Positions 35,259 to 43,833 of a stretch of 64,000 bases of DNA are shown piece after piece (the stretch's first letter is position 1; every line of letters begins with the position of its first letter). The stretch is from Neptunitalea lumnitzerae. GTDB taxonomy: Bacteria > Bacteroidota > Bacteroidia > Flavobacteriales > Flavobacteriaceae. The notes below the pieces were generated by a model that searched no databases, had not been told where the DNA came from, and saw only the letters and a list, made by a program, of their open reading frames with translations. Location: NCBI RefSeq assembly GCF_027924185.1, contig NZ_BRVO01000001.1, forward strand, positions 558,001 through 622,000. Reading direction: 5' to 3'. The position numbers and the translations under genes were made by a program.

Positions 35259-37130
35259 TTATCGTCCCATATAAACCAGCATAATACTAATATCACTAGG
35301 AGAAACCCCACTAATACGAGAAGCTTGCGAAAGCGTTGCTGGTTTAATCTTCTTTAATTTTTCTCTTGCCTCAAAAGATACAGAAGTTAATTTATCGTAA
35401 TTAAAATTGGCAGGAATTCTAATATCCTCTAACCTATTTAGTTTATCTGCATTATTCTTCTCTTTTGCTATATAACCCGAGTATTTAATTTCTATCTCTG
35501 TTTGCTCTAACACCTCGGTATCTAAATCATGTTCTTTAATATACTCGGCAACCTCTGCAAACTGCTTCATATGATCCATAGTAACCTTTGGTCTAGAAAA
35601 TACTTTATACATTTTATCAGACTGTTTCATAGGAGCCGAATTCAAATCATCTAAAACAGGATTAGCATCTTCAGGTTTTAAACTCGTTTCTTTGAAAAAG
35701 TTAATAAAGGCATTAGCCTTTTGTTGCTTTTCTTCCATACGAATCATACGAGATTCTTTTGCCAAACCAATATCGTACCCTCTTGGTGTTAATCTAATAT
35801 CAGCATTATCTTGACGTAACAAAGTTCTATACTCTGCTCTAGAGGTAAACATACGGTATGGCTCCTCAGTACCCTTGGTAATAAGGTCATCTATTAACAC
35901 CCCTATATACGCTTCGTTTCTTTTCAAAATAAACTCCTCTCTACCCTGTACCTTTAATGCAGCATTAATACCCGCCATTAAACCTTGAGAAGCCGCTTCT
36001 TCATATCCGGTAGTACCATTAATCTGACCCGCAAAATACAACCCAGAAACTAATTTAGTTTCTAATGTATGTCTTAACTGAGTTGGTGGAAAATAATCAT
36101 ACTCTATAGCATAACCAGGTCTAAAGAATTTTACATTTTCAAAACCAACTACAGAACGCAGTGCTTTAAATTGTACATCCTCTGGTAACGAAGTAGAAAA
36201 ACCATTAACATAATACTCCACCGTATTCCAACCTTCTGGCTCTACAAACATCTGATGACGATCCTTATCTGCAAAACGATTAATCTTATCCTCAATCGAT
36301 GGGCAATATCTCGGGCCTACACTTTTTATAGAACCATTAAACATAGGTGATCTGTCAAAACCAGAACGCAATACATCATGTACTGCTTCACTAGTATACG
36401 TCATATGACAATCTCTCTGTTTTGTCAAAGGCTTTGTAACATCTGAATACGAAAATTTCTCAGGATTTTCATCACCCGGCTGCGCTAGCATTTTATCAAA
36501 ATTCAAAGAACGACCGTCCACTCTTGGAGGTGTTCCTGTTTTCATTCTACCAGCTTCAAAACCTATATTCACCAAATCTTCTGTAATACCAGTAGCAGCT
36601 CTTTCACCTGCTCTACCACCTCCAAATTGTTTCTCACCAATATGAATTAAACCATTCAAAAAGGTACCATTGGTAAGTACAACAGATTTAGCATATACCT
36701 CAATTCCCAGAGATGTTTTCACCCCCTTTATAACTCCATCCTTAATAATAAGTCCGGACACCATTTCTTGATAAAAATCTAAATTAGGTGTATTTTCAAG
36801 CATGGTTCTCCACTCTTCAGCAAACCTCATACGGTCACTTTGAGCACGTGGTGACCACATAGCAGGACCTTTTGACTTATTCAACATTTTAAATTGAATA
36901 GCCGTTTTATCTGTTACAATTCCACTATAACCACCCAGTGCATCTATCTCTCTAACTATCTGCCCCTTTGCAATACCACCCATAGCCGGATTACAAGACA
37001 TCTGCGCAATGTTTTGCAGATTCATTGTAATAAGCAACGTACTAGCTCCCATATTCGCGGCCGCTGCCGCGGCCTCAGAACCAGCATGCCCTGCACCCAC
37101 TACTATAACATCATATTCTCTATCAAACAT
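35259..37130 (-). CDS. mnmG: tRNA uridine 5-carboxymethylaminomethyl modification enzyme
   Basis: A 623-residue flavoprotein that, with the GTPase MnmE, modifies the wobble uridine of certain tRNAs. The FAD motif is VVGAGHAGSEAAAAAA near residues 10-25. Family motifs CNPAMGGIAKG and GEKQFGGGRAGERA, the PRVDGRSL loop and the C-terminal IRIPANFNYDKL and SRISGVSPSDI are all present. Full length. Genes called gidA lie near oriC in many bacteria. It is flanked on both sides by parS-like palindromes (35240 downstream, 37147 and 37186 upstream). Confidence 0.97.
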   Translation of the reverse strand: MFDREYDVIVVGAGHAGSEAAAAAANMGASTLLITMNLQNIAQMSCNPAMGGIAKGQIVREIDALGGYSGIVTDKTAIQFKMLNKSKGPAMWSPRAQSDRMRFAEEWRTMLENTPNLDFYQEMVSGLIIKDGVIKGVKTSLGIEVYAKSVVLTNGTFLNGLIHIGEKQFGGGRAGERAATGITEDLVNIGFEAGRMKTGTPPRVDGRSLNFDKMLAQPGDENPEKFSYSDVTKPLTKQRDCHMTYTSEAVHDVLRSGFDRSPMFNGSIKSVGPRYCPSIEDKINRFADKDRHQMFVEPEGWNTVEYYVNGFSTSLPEDVQFKALRSVVGFENVKFFRPGYAIEYDYFPPTQLRHTLETKLVSGLYFAGQINGTTGYEEAASQGLMAGINAALKVQGREEFILKRNEAYIGVLIDDLITKGTEEPYRMFTSRAEYRTLLRQDNADIRLTPRGYDIGLAKESRMIRMEEKQQKANAFINFFKETSLKPEDANPVLDDLNSAPMKQSDKMYKVFSRPKVTMDHMKQFAEVAEYIKEHDLDTEVLEQTEIEIKYSGYIAKEKNNADKLNRLEDIRIPANFNYDKLTSVSFEAREKLKKIKPATLSQASRISGVSPSDISIMLVYMGR

Positions 37131-37146
37131 ACATTTTTTATCTTAT

Positions 37147-37162
37147 CGTTCCACGTGGAACA
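37147..37162. other. parS-like site (15/16)
   Basis: CGTTCCACGTGGAACA matches TGTTNCACGTGNAACA except at the first base. It is intergenic, 17 bp upstream of mnmG, and first of three in 95 bp. Confidence 0.75.
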
Positions 37163-37185
37163 CCATTTTAAAACATCCTAGAAAA

Positions 37186-37201
37186 TGTTTCACGTGGAAC
37201 T
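37186..37201. other. parS-like site (15/16)
   Basis: TGTTTCACGTGGAACT matches the parS consensus except at the last base. It is intergenic between mnmG and ybeY, 39 bp from the preceding site. Confidence 0.75.
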
Positions 37202-37221
37202 TAAATTCTTAATTTAGATGC

Positions 37222-37641
37222 TTACTGTTCCACGTGAAACATAGCAATTTTTTCCTCTTCTTTACTACGCATCAAAGCTGATGCCTCGTCATCTTTATCT
37301 TTATAGCCACAATAGTGTAACACACCATGCGCCATTACGCGTAATAATTCTGTATCAAATTCAACCTCAAAATCCTTTGCATTATCTTCCACTCTTTCCA
37401 CCGATATAAATATATCCCCAGAGATAATATCACCCTCTGTATAATCAAAACTTATGATATCTGTTAAGGTATCGTGGTCCAAATATTCCACATTAATTTT
37501 ATGCAAATATTCATCATCACAAAAGATATAATTCACCTCTCCTAACAACTTATCCTCACTAGCTATAATAGCTTCTATCCATTTAAAATAAGTGTCTTCA
37601 TTACTTATTTTAAAACTACATTCAGAATGAAAATTAATCAT
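37222..37641 (-). CDS. ybeY: rRNA maturation endoribonuclease YbeY
   Basis: A 139-residue metal-dependent RNase needed for 16S rRNA maturation. The active-site region is MAHGVLHYCGYKDKDDEA, with H105 and H109 and an aspartate (D115) where many homologues have the third histidine of H-x3-H-x5-H. I recall this replacement as common in the phylum. LTDIISFDYTEG is another family motif. The gene overlaps DUF4175 by 8 bp. Its last codons (FHVEQ and stop) contain a perfect parS palindrome. Confidence 0.92.
   Translation of the reverse strand: MINFHSECSFKISNEDTYFKWIEAIIASEDKLLGEVNYIFCDDEYLHKINVEYLDHDTLTDIISFDYTEGDIISGDIFISVERVEDNAKDFEVEFDTELLRVMAHGVLHYCGYKDKDDEASALMRSKEEEKIAMFHVEQ
37226..37241. other. 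Perfect parS site (16/16) at the 3' end of ybeY
   Basis: TGTTCCACGTGAAACA fits TGTTNCACGTGNAACA at all positions and is the classical ParB/Spo0J target. On the minus strand the same bases encode the C-terminal FHVEQ of YbeY. It is 40 bp from the neighbouring site, making a cluster. Confidence 0.85.
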
Positions 37642-40600
37642 TTGACTTAATATATTGATTTACTTTTTCTTTATAAAATTGGCGCAAAGGTAATACTTGT
37701 CTATTTAATATTTCAACCTGCTCAAAATATTCTTTTAAGCGTTCAATATTTTCATTGTTCCCATTATAATCACGGGTATTCGTATTGCTCTCACGTTCCT
37801 CTTTTTGTCCCTGCTCAAAGGCAGCGTTTTCTAATTTTATTAACTGCTGCTCTATCATCTTCATCTTCTTAAAGACCGATTCAGTAATACCTCTGGTTAA
37901 CAACTCCTCTTCTACATTCTCCATTTGTCTAATAGTATTCTGAGTATTCTTTCGTTGTTCTTGCGTAAGCTTGCCTTCTAACTGCTTTTCAAGTTCCTGA
38001 CGTAACAATTGCTGTTGCTTGTATATTTCATATACCTGTTCCGGGCTCATCTCTCCACCACCATTACCTCCATTACCGTTTTCACCAGAAGCACCAGGCT
38101 TACCTTCTTTACCAGGTTTCTCACCATTTTTACCTTTACCATCTTTCTTCTCTCCTTCTCCTTCTTTCTGTTCACCTTTACCTTTTCCTTCTCCATCTTT
38201 ACCACCCATTTGTCCCTGCATTTTGGCATTCATTTCTTGCTGAGACATAATCATATCTTGCAACTGTTGCCCAGGTGATGGCATATTCCCTTGCCCCGAA
38301 CCACTAGCTTGCATCTGCATCATCATTTGCATATTGTTTAAAGCATCACTTAGCAAATCGGCTAAGTTATTAATGTGTGTTAACGAATACTGTTGACTAC
38401 TTAATCCTTGATATATATTATTTTCTGCTAAGGTTTCTAAACTCTTATCCATATTGAAATAGACCTCTTCAATCTCATCATTTATCTTAACAGATATCAT
38501 AGGCTGTCTACTAGCTAAGGCAAATAAACTATCATCAACATGTTCAAACATAACTTTTAGTTCCTGTTGTCTTATCAAATGTTTAGAGAACCCGCCCGAT
38601 GTAGTTGCATACTTAGATAATTGAGCTTCTATATACTCTTGCTCTTCACTCACAAATAATAAATTATCTAATATCTGTCTAAGCATTTCTATATCTTCCT
38701 GCATCTGCTCTCCACCAGGGCTAGATAATGAACCTTGCATAGCACTACTCATTTTTTTCATTTTCTGGGCAGCACTTTTTTGTTTCTTCTGAGCACTCTT
38801 ACTAGCACCATCCTGCTTTTCAGTATTAGGATCAGATTCTGACTTTTCAAGATTTTCTGTAGCCTCTTGTTGATCTTTTTTTACTTCATCACTGTCTTTT
38901 TTATCTACCGGGATATCCATAGGTTTTTTTAAACCTTCATTCTCTTTTTTAAGTTCGTCAAGTTCTTTACTTAATTTATCGAACTCCTCATTAATCTCCT
39001 GTTGTTTTTCAATAGTATTTTCATCCTTACTTTTCTCAGATAAGGCTTCTTGTTTTTTGCTTAATTCTTCCAACTCCTTACCTAGCATATCGGTTTTTTG
39101 CGCTACATAATAACGCTTTACTAACTCAAGCATTTGCTTGGTATCTCTGCTAGCTTTATTTTTCTCTTTTTTGAACTCTTCAAGTTTTTTAGACATTTCT
39201 TCATTACTCAACTCATCTAAGTATTTCTCCATTTCTTCAAGCATCTTCTGCTCCTCTTCCATTTTCTTTTGCAAGCGTTCTAAACGCTCTTCTAAATACT
39301 TATCAGTTTCTTTGTCTAAGTTATTTTCCTGCTTAAATTTTTCAAGATTTTCCTTTAACTCTTGCGTTAATTTTTCAAAATCTTTAGCCTCTTGCTGTTC
39401 TTTTTGTAAATAATTTTGAACCTTTTCTTTATCACTATAACTAAGCTGTTTCTTCTCTTTTTGCAATTGAGAAATTTGATCTAACTCTTTAGAATTTTCC
39501 TTAGACTTTTCAACTTTAGCATCTAGACTTTTAATATTACTTTCCTGTTTCTTTAATAACTCATTACTAATTTGATTATCTGAAAGTGCATCATATGATA
39601 GAACTTTAGAAGTAGCTCTTTTGTGTCCATGAAACGGATCGTTATCATATGTTTCATAATAAAACTCATAACTAGTACCCTGACTTAATTTTATAGTATC
39701 AGGAAAAACGGAAACAAATTCTGTAACATTACCAACATTACCGGATAATTGTACTCTATGAACATCATCAGGATTATTGACATTATAATACACCAAATTG
39801 GTTTTACTAATACCATAATCATCTGTAACACTTCCTTTGACAACGTAGGTTGGTACCACCGCACTATCTTTCACATACTCTATTCTTATACTAGGATTTT
39901 CATCTTTTAAAACATTCAAACTATAATTAAAGCTTTCATATGTTTTTACTGCTTCATTATTTGTAGACAGCTCATACCTGCTATCCTGAAATAATTGTTT
40001 CTGAAACTGAAATGATGTACCATCCTTTTCAAATGAAATTACTGTATCCGTATCCTTATACAAAACCTCATCAGTAGCGGTAGTTTCTAATTTCCAAGAA
40101 ACCTTTGTACCTTCAGGTATTAATGCATTACCCGTAGATTTAATTACCTCATCTTCCTTACCCGTATAACTTGGATAATCTAAACTCATAGAAAAATTTA
40201 GAACCACTGGTACTGCTACTACATGCAATTTGTATTCACGTGAAACAACAGCATTAGATTCTAAATAGAAATTAGTATCCTTCTTTAATCCAGTAAAAGT
40301 ATACTCATACATATCTACCGAAGTACGCTTCATAAAATACTCTTGTCCCTCATAATTCACTATTACATTATCTGGCAACACATCCCCAATCAATTTTACG
40401 GATAACATATAGGGTTTACCCTCCTCAACATTCATTGTTTTATTCAAAATATTGAAGGAATATGGTGCTGGTGGTTCATAATACGTAGAATAATTAACTA
40501 CCCTAGTATAACTATCTGTAAACCAATTAAATGAACCAATTGAAACTATAATTAAAATAATAATTGCCGGAATGAGTAAATATTTAGCATATTTAAAACT

Positions 40601-41050
40601 CGATTTAAAATTAATAGCACTCTGAAAAGGTATGGGAGATAACTCCATACTCTTCTGATCTATACTTGCTAATAATAACTCAGAAGTATTTTTATCTTCA
40701 GCCAATTGTACTAAGTTCACCAACTTATCATCTACTTCAGTAAAATGGGCACCTATTAATTTAGAGGCTTGGTTATTATCAATTCCTCTTTTAAGCTTTA
40801 ACAAATAAGCAATTGGAATACCAATAAACTTAACAAACAAAAATAATTCTACACCAATAAACACCCAGAACAAGATCATTCTTACGGTAGAAGATAACCA
40901 CAAGAAATGCTCTACTAATAGGGTGAAAATAAAATAACACAACCCAATAGCTAAAAACAATATAATTCCCTTGATCAGCTCATTCATATAAAATTTTTGA
41001 ATGAATTGATTTAGCTTATTCTTAATTGTATTGTAACTTGAGTATTCCAT
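37634..41050 (-). CDS. DUF4175-like large membrane/coiled-coil protein
   Basis: A 1138-residue protein of the Bacteroidota DUF4175 type. Two hydrophobic segments near residues 25-80 and one near 150-172 anchor it. A beta-rich periplasmic part follows (to about 490). Next come very long, Glu/Lys-rich coiled coils (about 500-740), and a Gly/Lys/Glu low-complexity stretch near 940-1005 (EGKGKGEQKEGEGEKKDGKG). The function is unknown. It starts 4 bp after the TonB-MORN gene and overlaps ybeY by 8 bp, so it is in one operon with both. An antisense low-complexity ORF near 38.0-38.3 kb is a shadow. Confidence 0.8.
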   Translation of the reverse strand: MEYSSYNTIKNKLNQFIQKFYMNELIKGIILFLAIGLCYFIFTLLVEHFLWLSSTVRMILFWVFIGVELFLFVKFIGIPIAYLLKLKRGIDNNQASKLIGAHFTEVDDKLVNLVQLAEDKNTSELLLASIDQKSMELSPIPFQSAINFKSSFKYAKYLLIPAIIILIIVSIGSFNWFTDSYTRVVNYSTYYEPPAPYSFNILNKTMNVEEGKPYMLSVKLIGDVLPDNVIVNYEGQEYFMKRTSVDMYEYTFTGLKKDTNFYLESNAVVSREYKLHVVAVPVVLNFSMSLDYPSYTGKEDEVIKSTGNALIPEGTKVSWKLETTATDEVLYKDTDTVISFEKDGTSFQFQKQLFQDSRYELSTNNEAVKTYESFNYSLNVLKDENPSIRIEYVKDSAVVPTYVVKGSVTDDYGISKTNLVYYNVNNPDDVHRVQLSGNVGNVTEFVSVFPDTIKLSQGTSYEFYYETYDNDPFHGHKRATSKVLSYDALSDNQISNELLKKQESNIKSLDAKVEKSKENSKELDQISQLQKEKKQLSYSDKEKVQNYLQKEQQEAKDFEKLTQELKENLEKFKQENNLDKETDKYLEERLERLQKKMEEEQKMLEEMEKYLDELSNEEMSKKLEEFKKEKNKASRDTKQMLELVKRYYVAQKTDMLGKELEELSKKQEALSEKSKDENTIEKQQEINEEFDKLSKELDELKKENEGLKKPMDIPVDKKDSDEVKKDQQEATENLEKSESDPNTEKQDGASKSAQKKQKSAAQKMKKMSSAMQGSLSSPGGEQMQEDIEMLRQILDNLLFVSEEQEYIEAQLSKYATTSGGFSKHLIRQQELKVMFEHVDDSLFALASRQPMISVKINDEIEEVYFNMDKSLETLAENNIYQGLSSQQYSLTHINNLADLLSDALNNMQMMMQMQASGSGQGNMPSPGQQLQDMIMSQQEMNAKMQGQMGGKDGEGKGKGEQKEGEGEKKDGKGKNGEKPGKEGKPGASGENGNGGNGGGEMSPEQVYEIYKQQQLLRQELEKQLEGKLTQEQRKNTQNTIRQMENVEEELLTRGITESVFKKMKMIEQQLIKLENAAFEQGQKEERESNTNTRDYNGNNENIERLKEYFEQVEILNRQVLPLRQFYKEKVNQYIKSND

Positions 41051-41054
41051 GTAT

Positions 41055-42074
41055 CTAATTTAATCTAAAAACAATAGGGTATGAAAAAGTTACTTTCTCA
41101 GATTCATTACGTAGCGTAAAAGGTTTATACTTAAACAAACGTATGATACGTTTTGCTTCTTCTTCAAAACCAGGATGAGCATCTGACGTAGCATCAAGTA
41201 CTTCCACAGTACCATCAGGATAAATTGTAAAATTCACATAAGTTCTAGAAGACAAATTAGCGTTTCTTAAGAAATCAGGATATGCAAATGTATTTTTCAC
41301 ATGCTCGTCAAGTGCACTTTTAAAATCCTTTTTATCTATTTCTATAGGCGATTTATAACTACTCCCCTTTTCATCAAAACCTTCACTTCTAATTAACTTA
41401 TCATTTTCATCATGGTAATAAATCCAACTTACAGCACCACTATCATAATAAAATTTTTCCTTGTACGTGTTGTTAAAACCATCTACCCTAACAAACTGAA
41501 TTTCTCCAACATTTTTGAAAAATACAATTGAATCTCTAGTTTCATCTAAATGATACACTTTTTTAGAAGGATCCCCATTTTCCAAAAAAGCACTCATTTG
41601 CTTCACAAATTTGTCTTCTTTCATCACATAAGTTCCAGAAACCAAACCATTCTCATGATAACTGGTAAACGTACCCTCTTTCTGGTCATCTACATAAAAG
41701 CCAACTTTTTTTAAAGGACCCTCTTCATAAAATTGTTCATACCTTCCTTGTTTCATACCAGACTCATAAAAAATCCATTCTTTTAAATTACCATTTCGGT
41801 AATAGGTTTTTAATGTATCTATATAACGTCCACGCTTATCAACAGTACCTTCACATTCTAAATAATCATTACCTATAGCTATGTAAAAATCTTTAAAAGT
41901 TACCGTTTTATTCACTGCTTTATCAGCAAAAACTCTTTTGTAAATGGGTAATTTAGTTGTTTCTTGGTTCTTATCCATCTTCAAATACTGTACCTCACCT
42001 ACAAACTTTTGTGAAAAACTTTCAAATCCTGTTAATAGCATGCATAAATACACGCATAAACTAATGTGTTTCAT
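41055..42074 (-). CDS. TonB C-terminal/MORN-repeat envelope protein
   Basis: A 339-residue secreted protein. The signal peptide is about residues 1-22. MORN/YwqK-like repeats appear in NGNLKEWIFYESGMKQGRYEQ and the following -EGPLKKVGFYVDDQKEGTFTS pattern (about 90-170). A TonB C-terminal domain occupies about 255-339 (RTYVNFTIYPDGTVEVLDAT). Automatic annotations often call such repeats an antitoxin, but there is no toxin partner. The protein probably works in the envelope. It is the first gene of the operon with DUF4175 and ybeY and diverges from gltX. Confidence 0.75.
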   Translation of the reverse strand: MKHISLCVYLCMLLTGFESFSQKFVGEVQYLKMDKNQETTKLPIYKRVFADKAVNKTVTFKDFYIAIGNDYLECEGTVDKRGRYIDTLKTYYRNGNLKEWIFYESGMKQGRYEQFYEEGPLKKVGFYVDDQKEGTFTSYHENGLVSGTYVMKEDKFVKQMSAFLENGDPSKKVYHLDETRDSIVFFKNVGEIQFVRVDGFNNTYKEKFYYDSGAVSWIYYHDENDKLIRSEGFDEKGSSYKSPIEIDKKDFKSALDEHVKNTFAYPDFLRNANLSSRTYVNFTIYPDGTVEVLDATSDAHPGFEEEAKRIIRLFKYKPFTLRNESEKVTFSYPIVFRLN

Positions 42075-42159
42075 TCTTACTTATTGGTTTTTATAACTTA
42101 TAAAATTACAATATATTATTATATAAACAGGTTGTTAACATCTAAACTTAAAATCTTTG

Positions 42160-42167
42160 TACTTTTG
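42160..42167 (+). promoter_or_regulatory. -7 box of gltX
   Basis: TACTTTTG matches TAnnTTTG, 20 bp before the gltX ATG at 42188. Confidence 0.5.
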
Positions 42168-42187
42168 TGCCTTTAAAAATATTCACA

Positions 42188-43705
42188 ATGACTAAACCCG
42201 TAAGAGTACGTTTTGCACCTAGCCCAACAGGGCCATTACACATTGGTGGTGTACGTACAGCATTATTCAACTATTTATTTGCTAAAAAAAATAACGGTAC
42301 ATTTTACGTAAGAATAGAAGATACCGACCAAAACCGATTTGTTGAAGGTGCTGAAGCATATATTTTTGAGGCTTTAGAATGGTTAGGAATTGCACCTGAC
42401 GAAACCGTAGGAGTTAACGAAAAATTTGGTCCTTACAGACAAAGTGAACGTAAAGATGTATACAAACAATATGCAGATGAATTAGTAGCTGCTGGTAAAG
42501 CCTACTATGCCTTTGATTCTGCTGAAGACTTAGATAAACAACGTGCTACAGCTGAAGCAGCAGGGAAAACGTTTATCTACAACTGGGAAAATCGTGGAAC
42601 ATTAGATACTTCTATCAACTTAACCGAAGAAGAATTGAATACGCGACTAGCAAAAGGAGACCCATTTGTAATCCGTTTTAAAATGTATGATGCAACTACG
42701 GATGCTGAAACCATAGAAGCTACAGATTTAATACGTGGTAATGTTAGTTTTAAAAGAGCCTTATTAGATGATAAGGTGTTATTTAAACAAGACGGATTAC
42801 CTACCTATCACCTAGCAAATATTGTAGACGATCATTTAATGGAAACCTCTCATGTGATACGTGGCGAAGAGTGGTTACCTTCTTTACCGTTACACATTGC
42901 TTTATATGAAGCATTTGGTTGGGATGCACCAGAATTTGCACATTTACCATTGATAATGAAACCTGTAGGAAAAGGTAAATTAAGTAAACGTGACGGTGAT
43001 AAATTAGGTTTCCCTGTATTTCCTTTAGATTGGAAAACTGCAGATAGTTTTTCTATGGGATATAGAGAACAAGGGTATTTTCCAGAAGCTGTTGTAAATT
43101 TCTTAGCCCTTTTAGGTTGGAATGATGGTACCGATAAAGAACTATTTTCATTAGAAGAATTAATAGCTGCTTTTGATTTGTCTAGAGTGAATAAATCTGG
43201 AGCTAAATTTGACCCGGAAAAGAACAAATGGTTCAACCATCAATATTTACAGGAGAAAGATGATGCTGAAATAGCAACCTTGTTTTTACCAATAGTACAA
43301 TCACATACAACTAGTAACTTAGAAACTGTAACCAAAGTAGTTAGCTTAGTGAAAGAACGTGCTAATTTTATAACAGATCTTTGGGAACTGTCTGATTACT
43401 TTTTTGTTACGCCTACTGAATATGATGCTAAAGCTTCTAAAAAACAATGGAAGGAACAAACTCCTGAAATTATGAAAGAGCTTATAGCCATTGTAAGCGG
43501 TATAGAAGAGTTTACTTCTACAAATACAGAAACCGTTGTTAAGAACTGGTTACAAGAAAAAGGGTACGGATTTGGACAAGTGATGCCTCCGCTACGCTTA
43601 TCATTAGTAGGTGCTATGAAAGGTCCTCATGTATTTGATATTGTAGAGCTATTAGGAAAAGAAGAAACCTTATTACGCATACAAAAAGCAATAGACACTT
43701 TATAA
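42188..43705 (+). CDS. gltX: Glutamate--tRNA ligase
   Basis: A 505-residue class I aminoacyl-tRNA synthetase. I place the start at ATG 42188 (MTKPVRVRFAPSPTGPLHIGG), which fits the family; an earlier in-frame TTG/ATG would overlap the promoter. The HIGH motif is HIGG at 18-21 and the KMSKS motif is KLSKR near 265. VRIEDTDQNR and HVIRGEEWLPSLPLHIALY are also present. It charges tRNA-Glu in the cytoplasm. A strong terminator follows at 43711. It has its own promoter and is divergent from the TonB-MORN gene. Confidence 0.96.
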   Translation: MTKPVRVRFAPSPTGPLHIGGVRTALFNYLFAKKNNGTFYVRIEDTDQNRFVEGAEAYIFEALEWLGIAPDETVGVNEKFGPYRQSERKDVYKQYADELVAAGKAYYAFDSAEDLDKQRATAEAAGKTFIYNWENRGTLDTSINLTEEELNTRLAKGDPFVIRFKMYDATTDAETIEATDLIRGNVSFKRALLDDKVLFKQDGLPTYHLANIVDDHLMETSHVIRGEEWLPSLPLHIALYEAFGWDAPEFAHLPLIMKPVGKGKLSKRDGDKLGFPVFPLDWKTADSFSMGYREQGYFPEAVVNFLALLGWNDGTDKELFSLEELIAAFDLSRVNKSGAKFDPEKNKWFNHQYLQEKDDAEIATLFLPIVQSHTTSNLETVTKVVSLVKERANFITDLWELSDYFFVTPTEYDAKASKKQWKEQTPEIMKELIAIVSGIEEFTSTNTETVVKNWLQEKGYGFGQVMPPLRLSLVGAMKGPHVFDIVELLGKEETLLRIQKAIDTL

Positions 43706-43710
43706 TTTTA

Positions 43711-43738
43711 AAAGCCACTTACTTAAGTGGCTTTTTTT
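43711..43738 (+). terminator. Terminator of gltX
   Basis: GCCACT with AGTGGC forms the stem and a T-run of seven follows, 5 bp after the gltX stop. Confidence 0.8.
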
Positions 43739-43833
43739 ATACTGTAACATTATGTATAAATTACGACTAATATTGTATAACTTCGTTTCATTCGATTATT
43801 CAATTTAATCATAACTCAATAAATACATACATA

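Noticed and set aside
35195-35311. Longer N-terminus of the methyltransferase
   Set aside because: It lies within the 3' end of mnmG and the parS gap and has no family match; the ATG at 35194 fits.
38009-38278. Plus-strand ORFs rich in Ser, Pro and Phe
   Set aside because: They are opposite the Gly/Lys/Glu-rich low-complexity region of DUF4175 and have no family pattern.
40232-40247. CACGTG site in DUF4175 as parS
   Set aside because: 13 of 16, and coding; three mismatches in the left arm.
41055-42074. Toxin-antitoxin (YwqK antitoxin)
   Set aside because: The MORN-like repeats resemble the YwqK name, but there is a signal peptide, a TonB C-terminal domain and no toxin.
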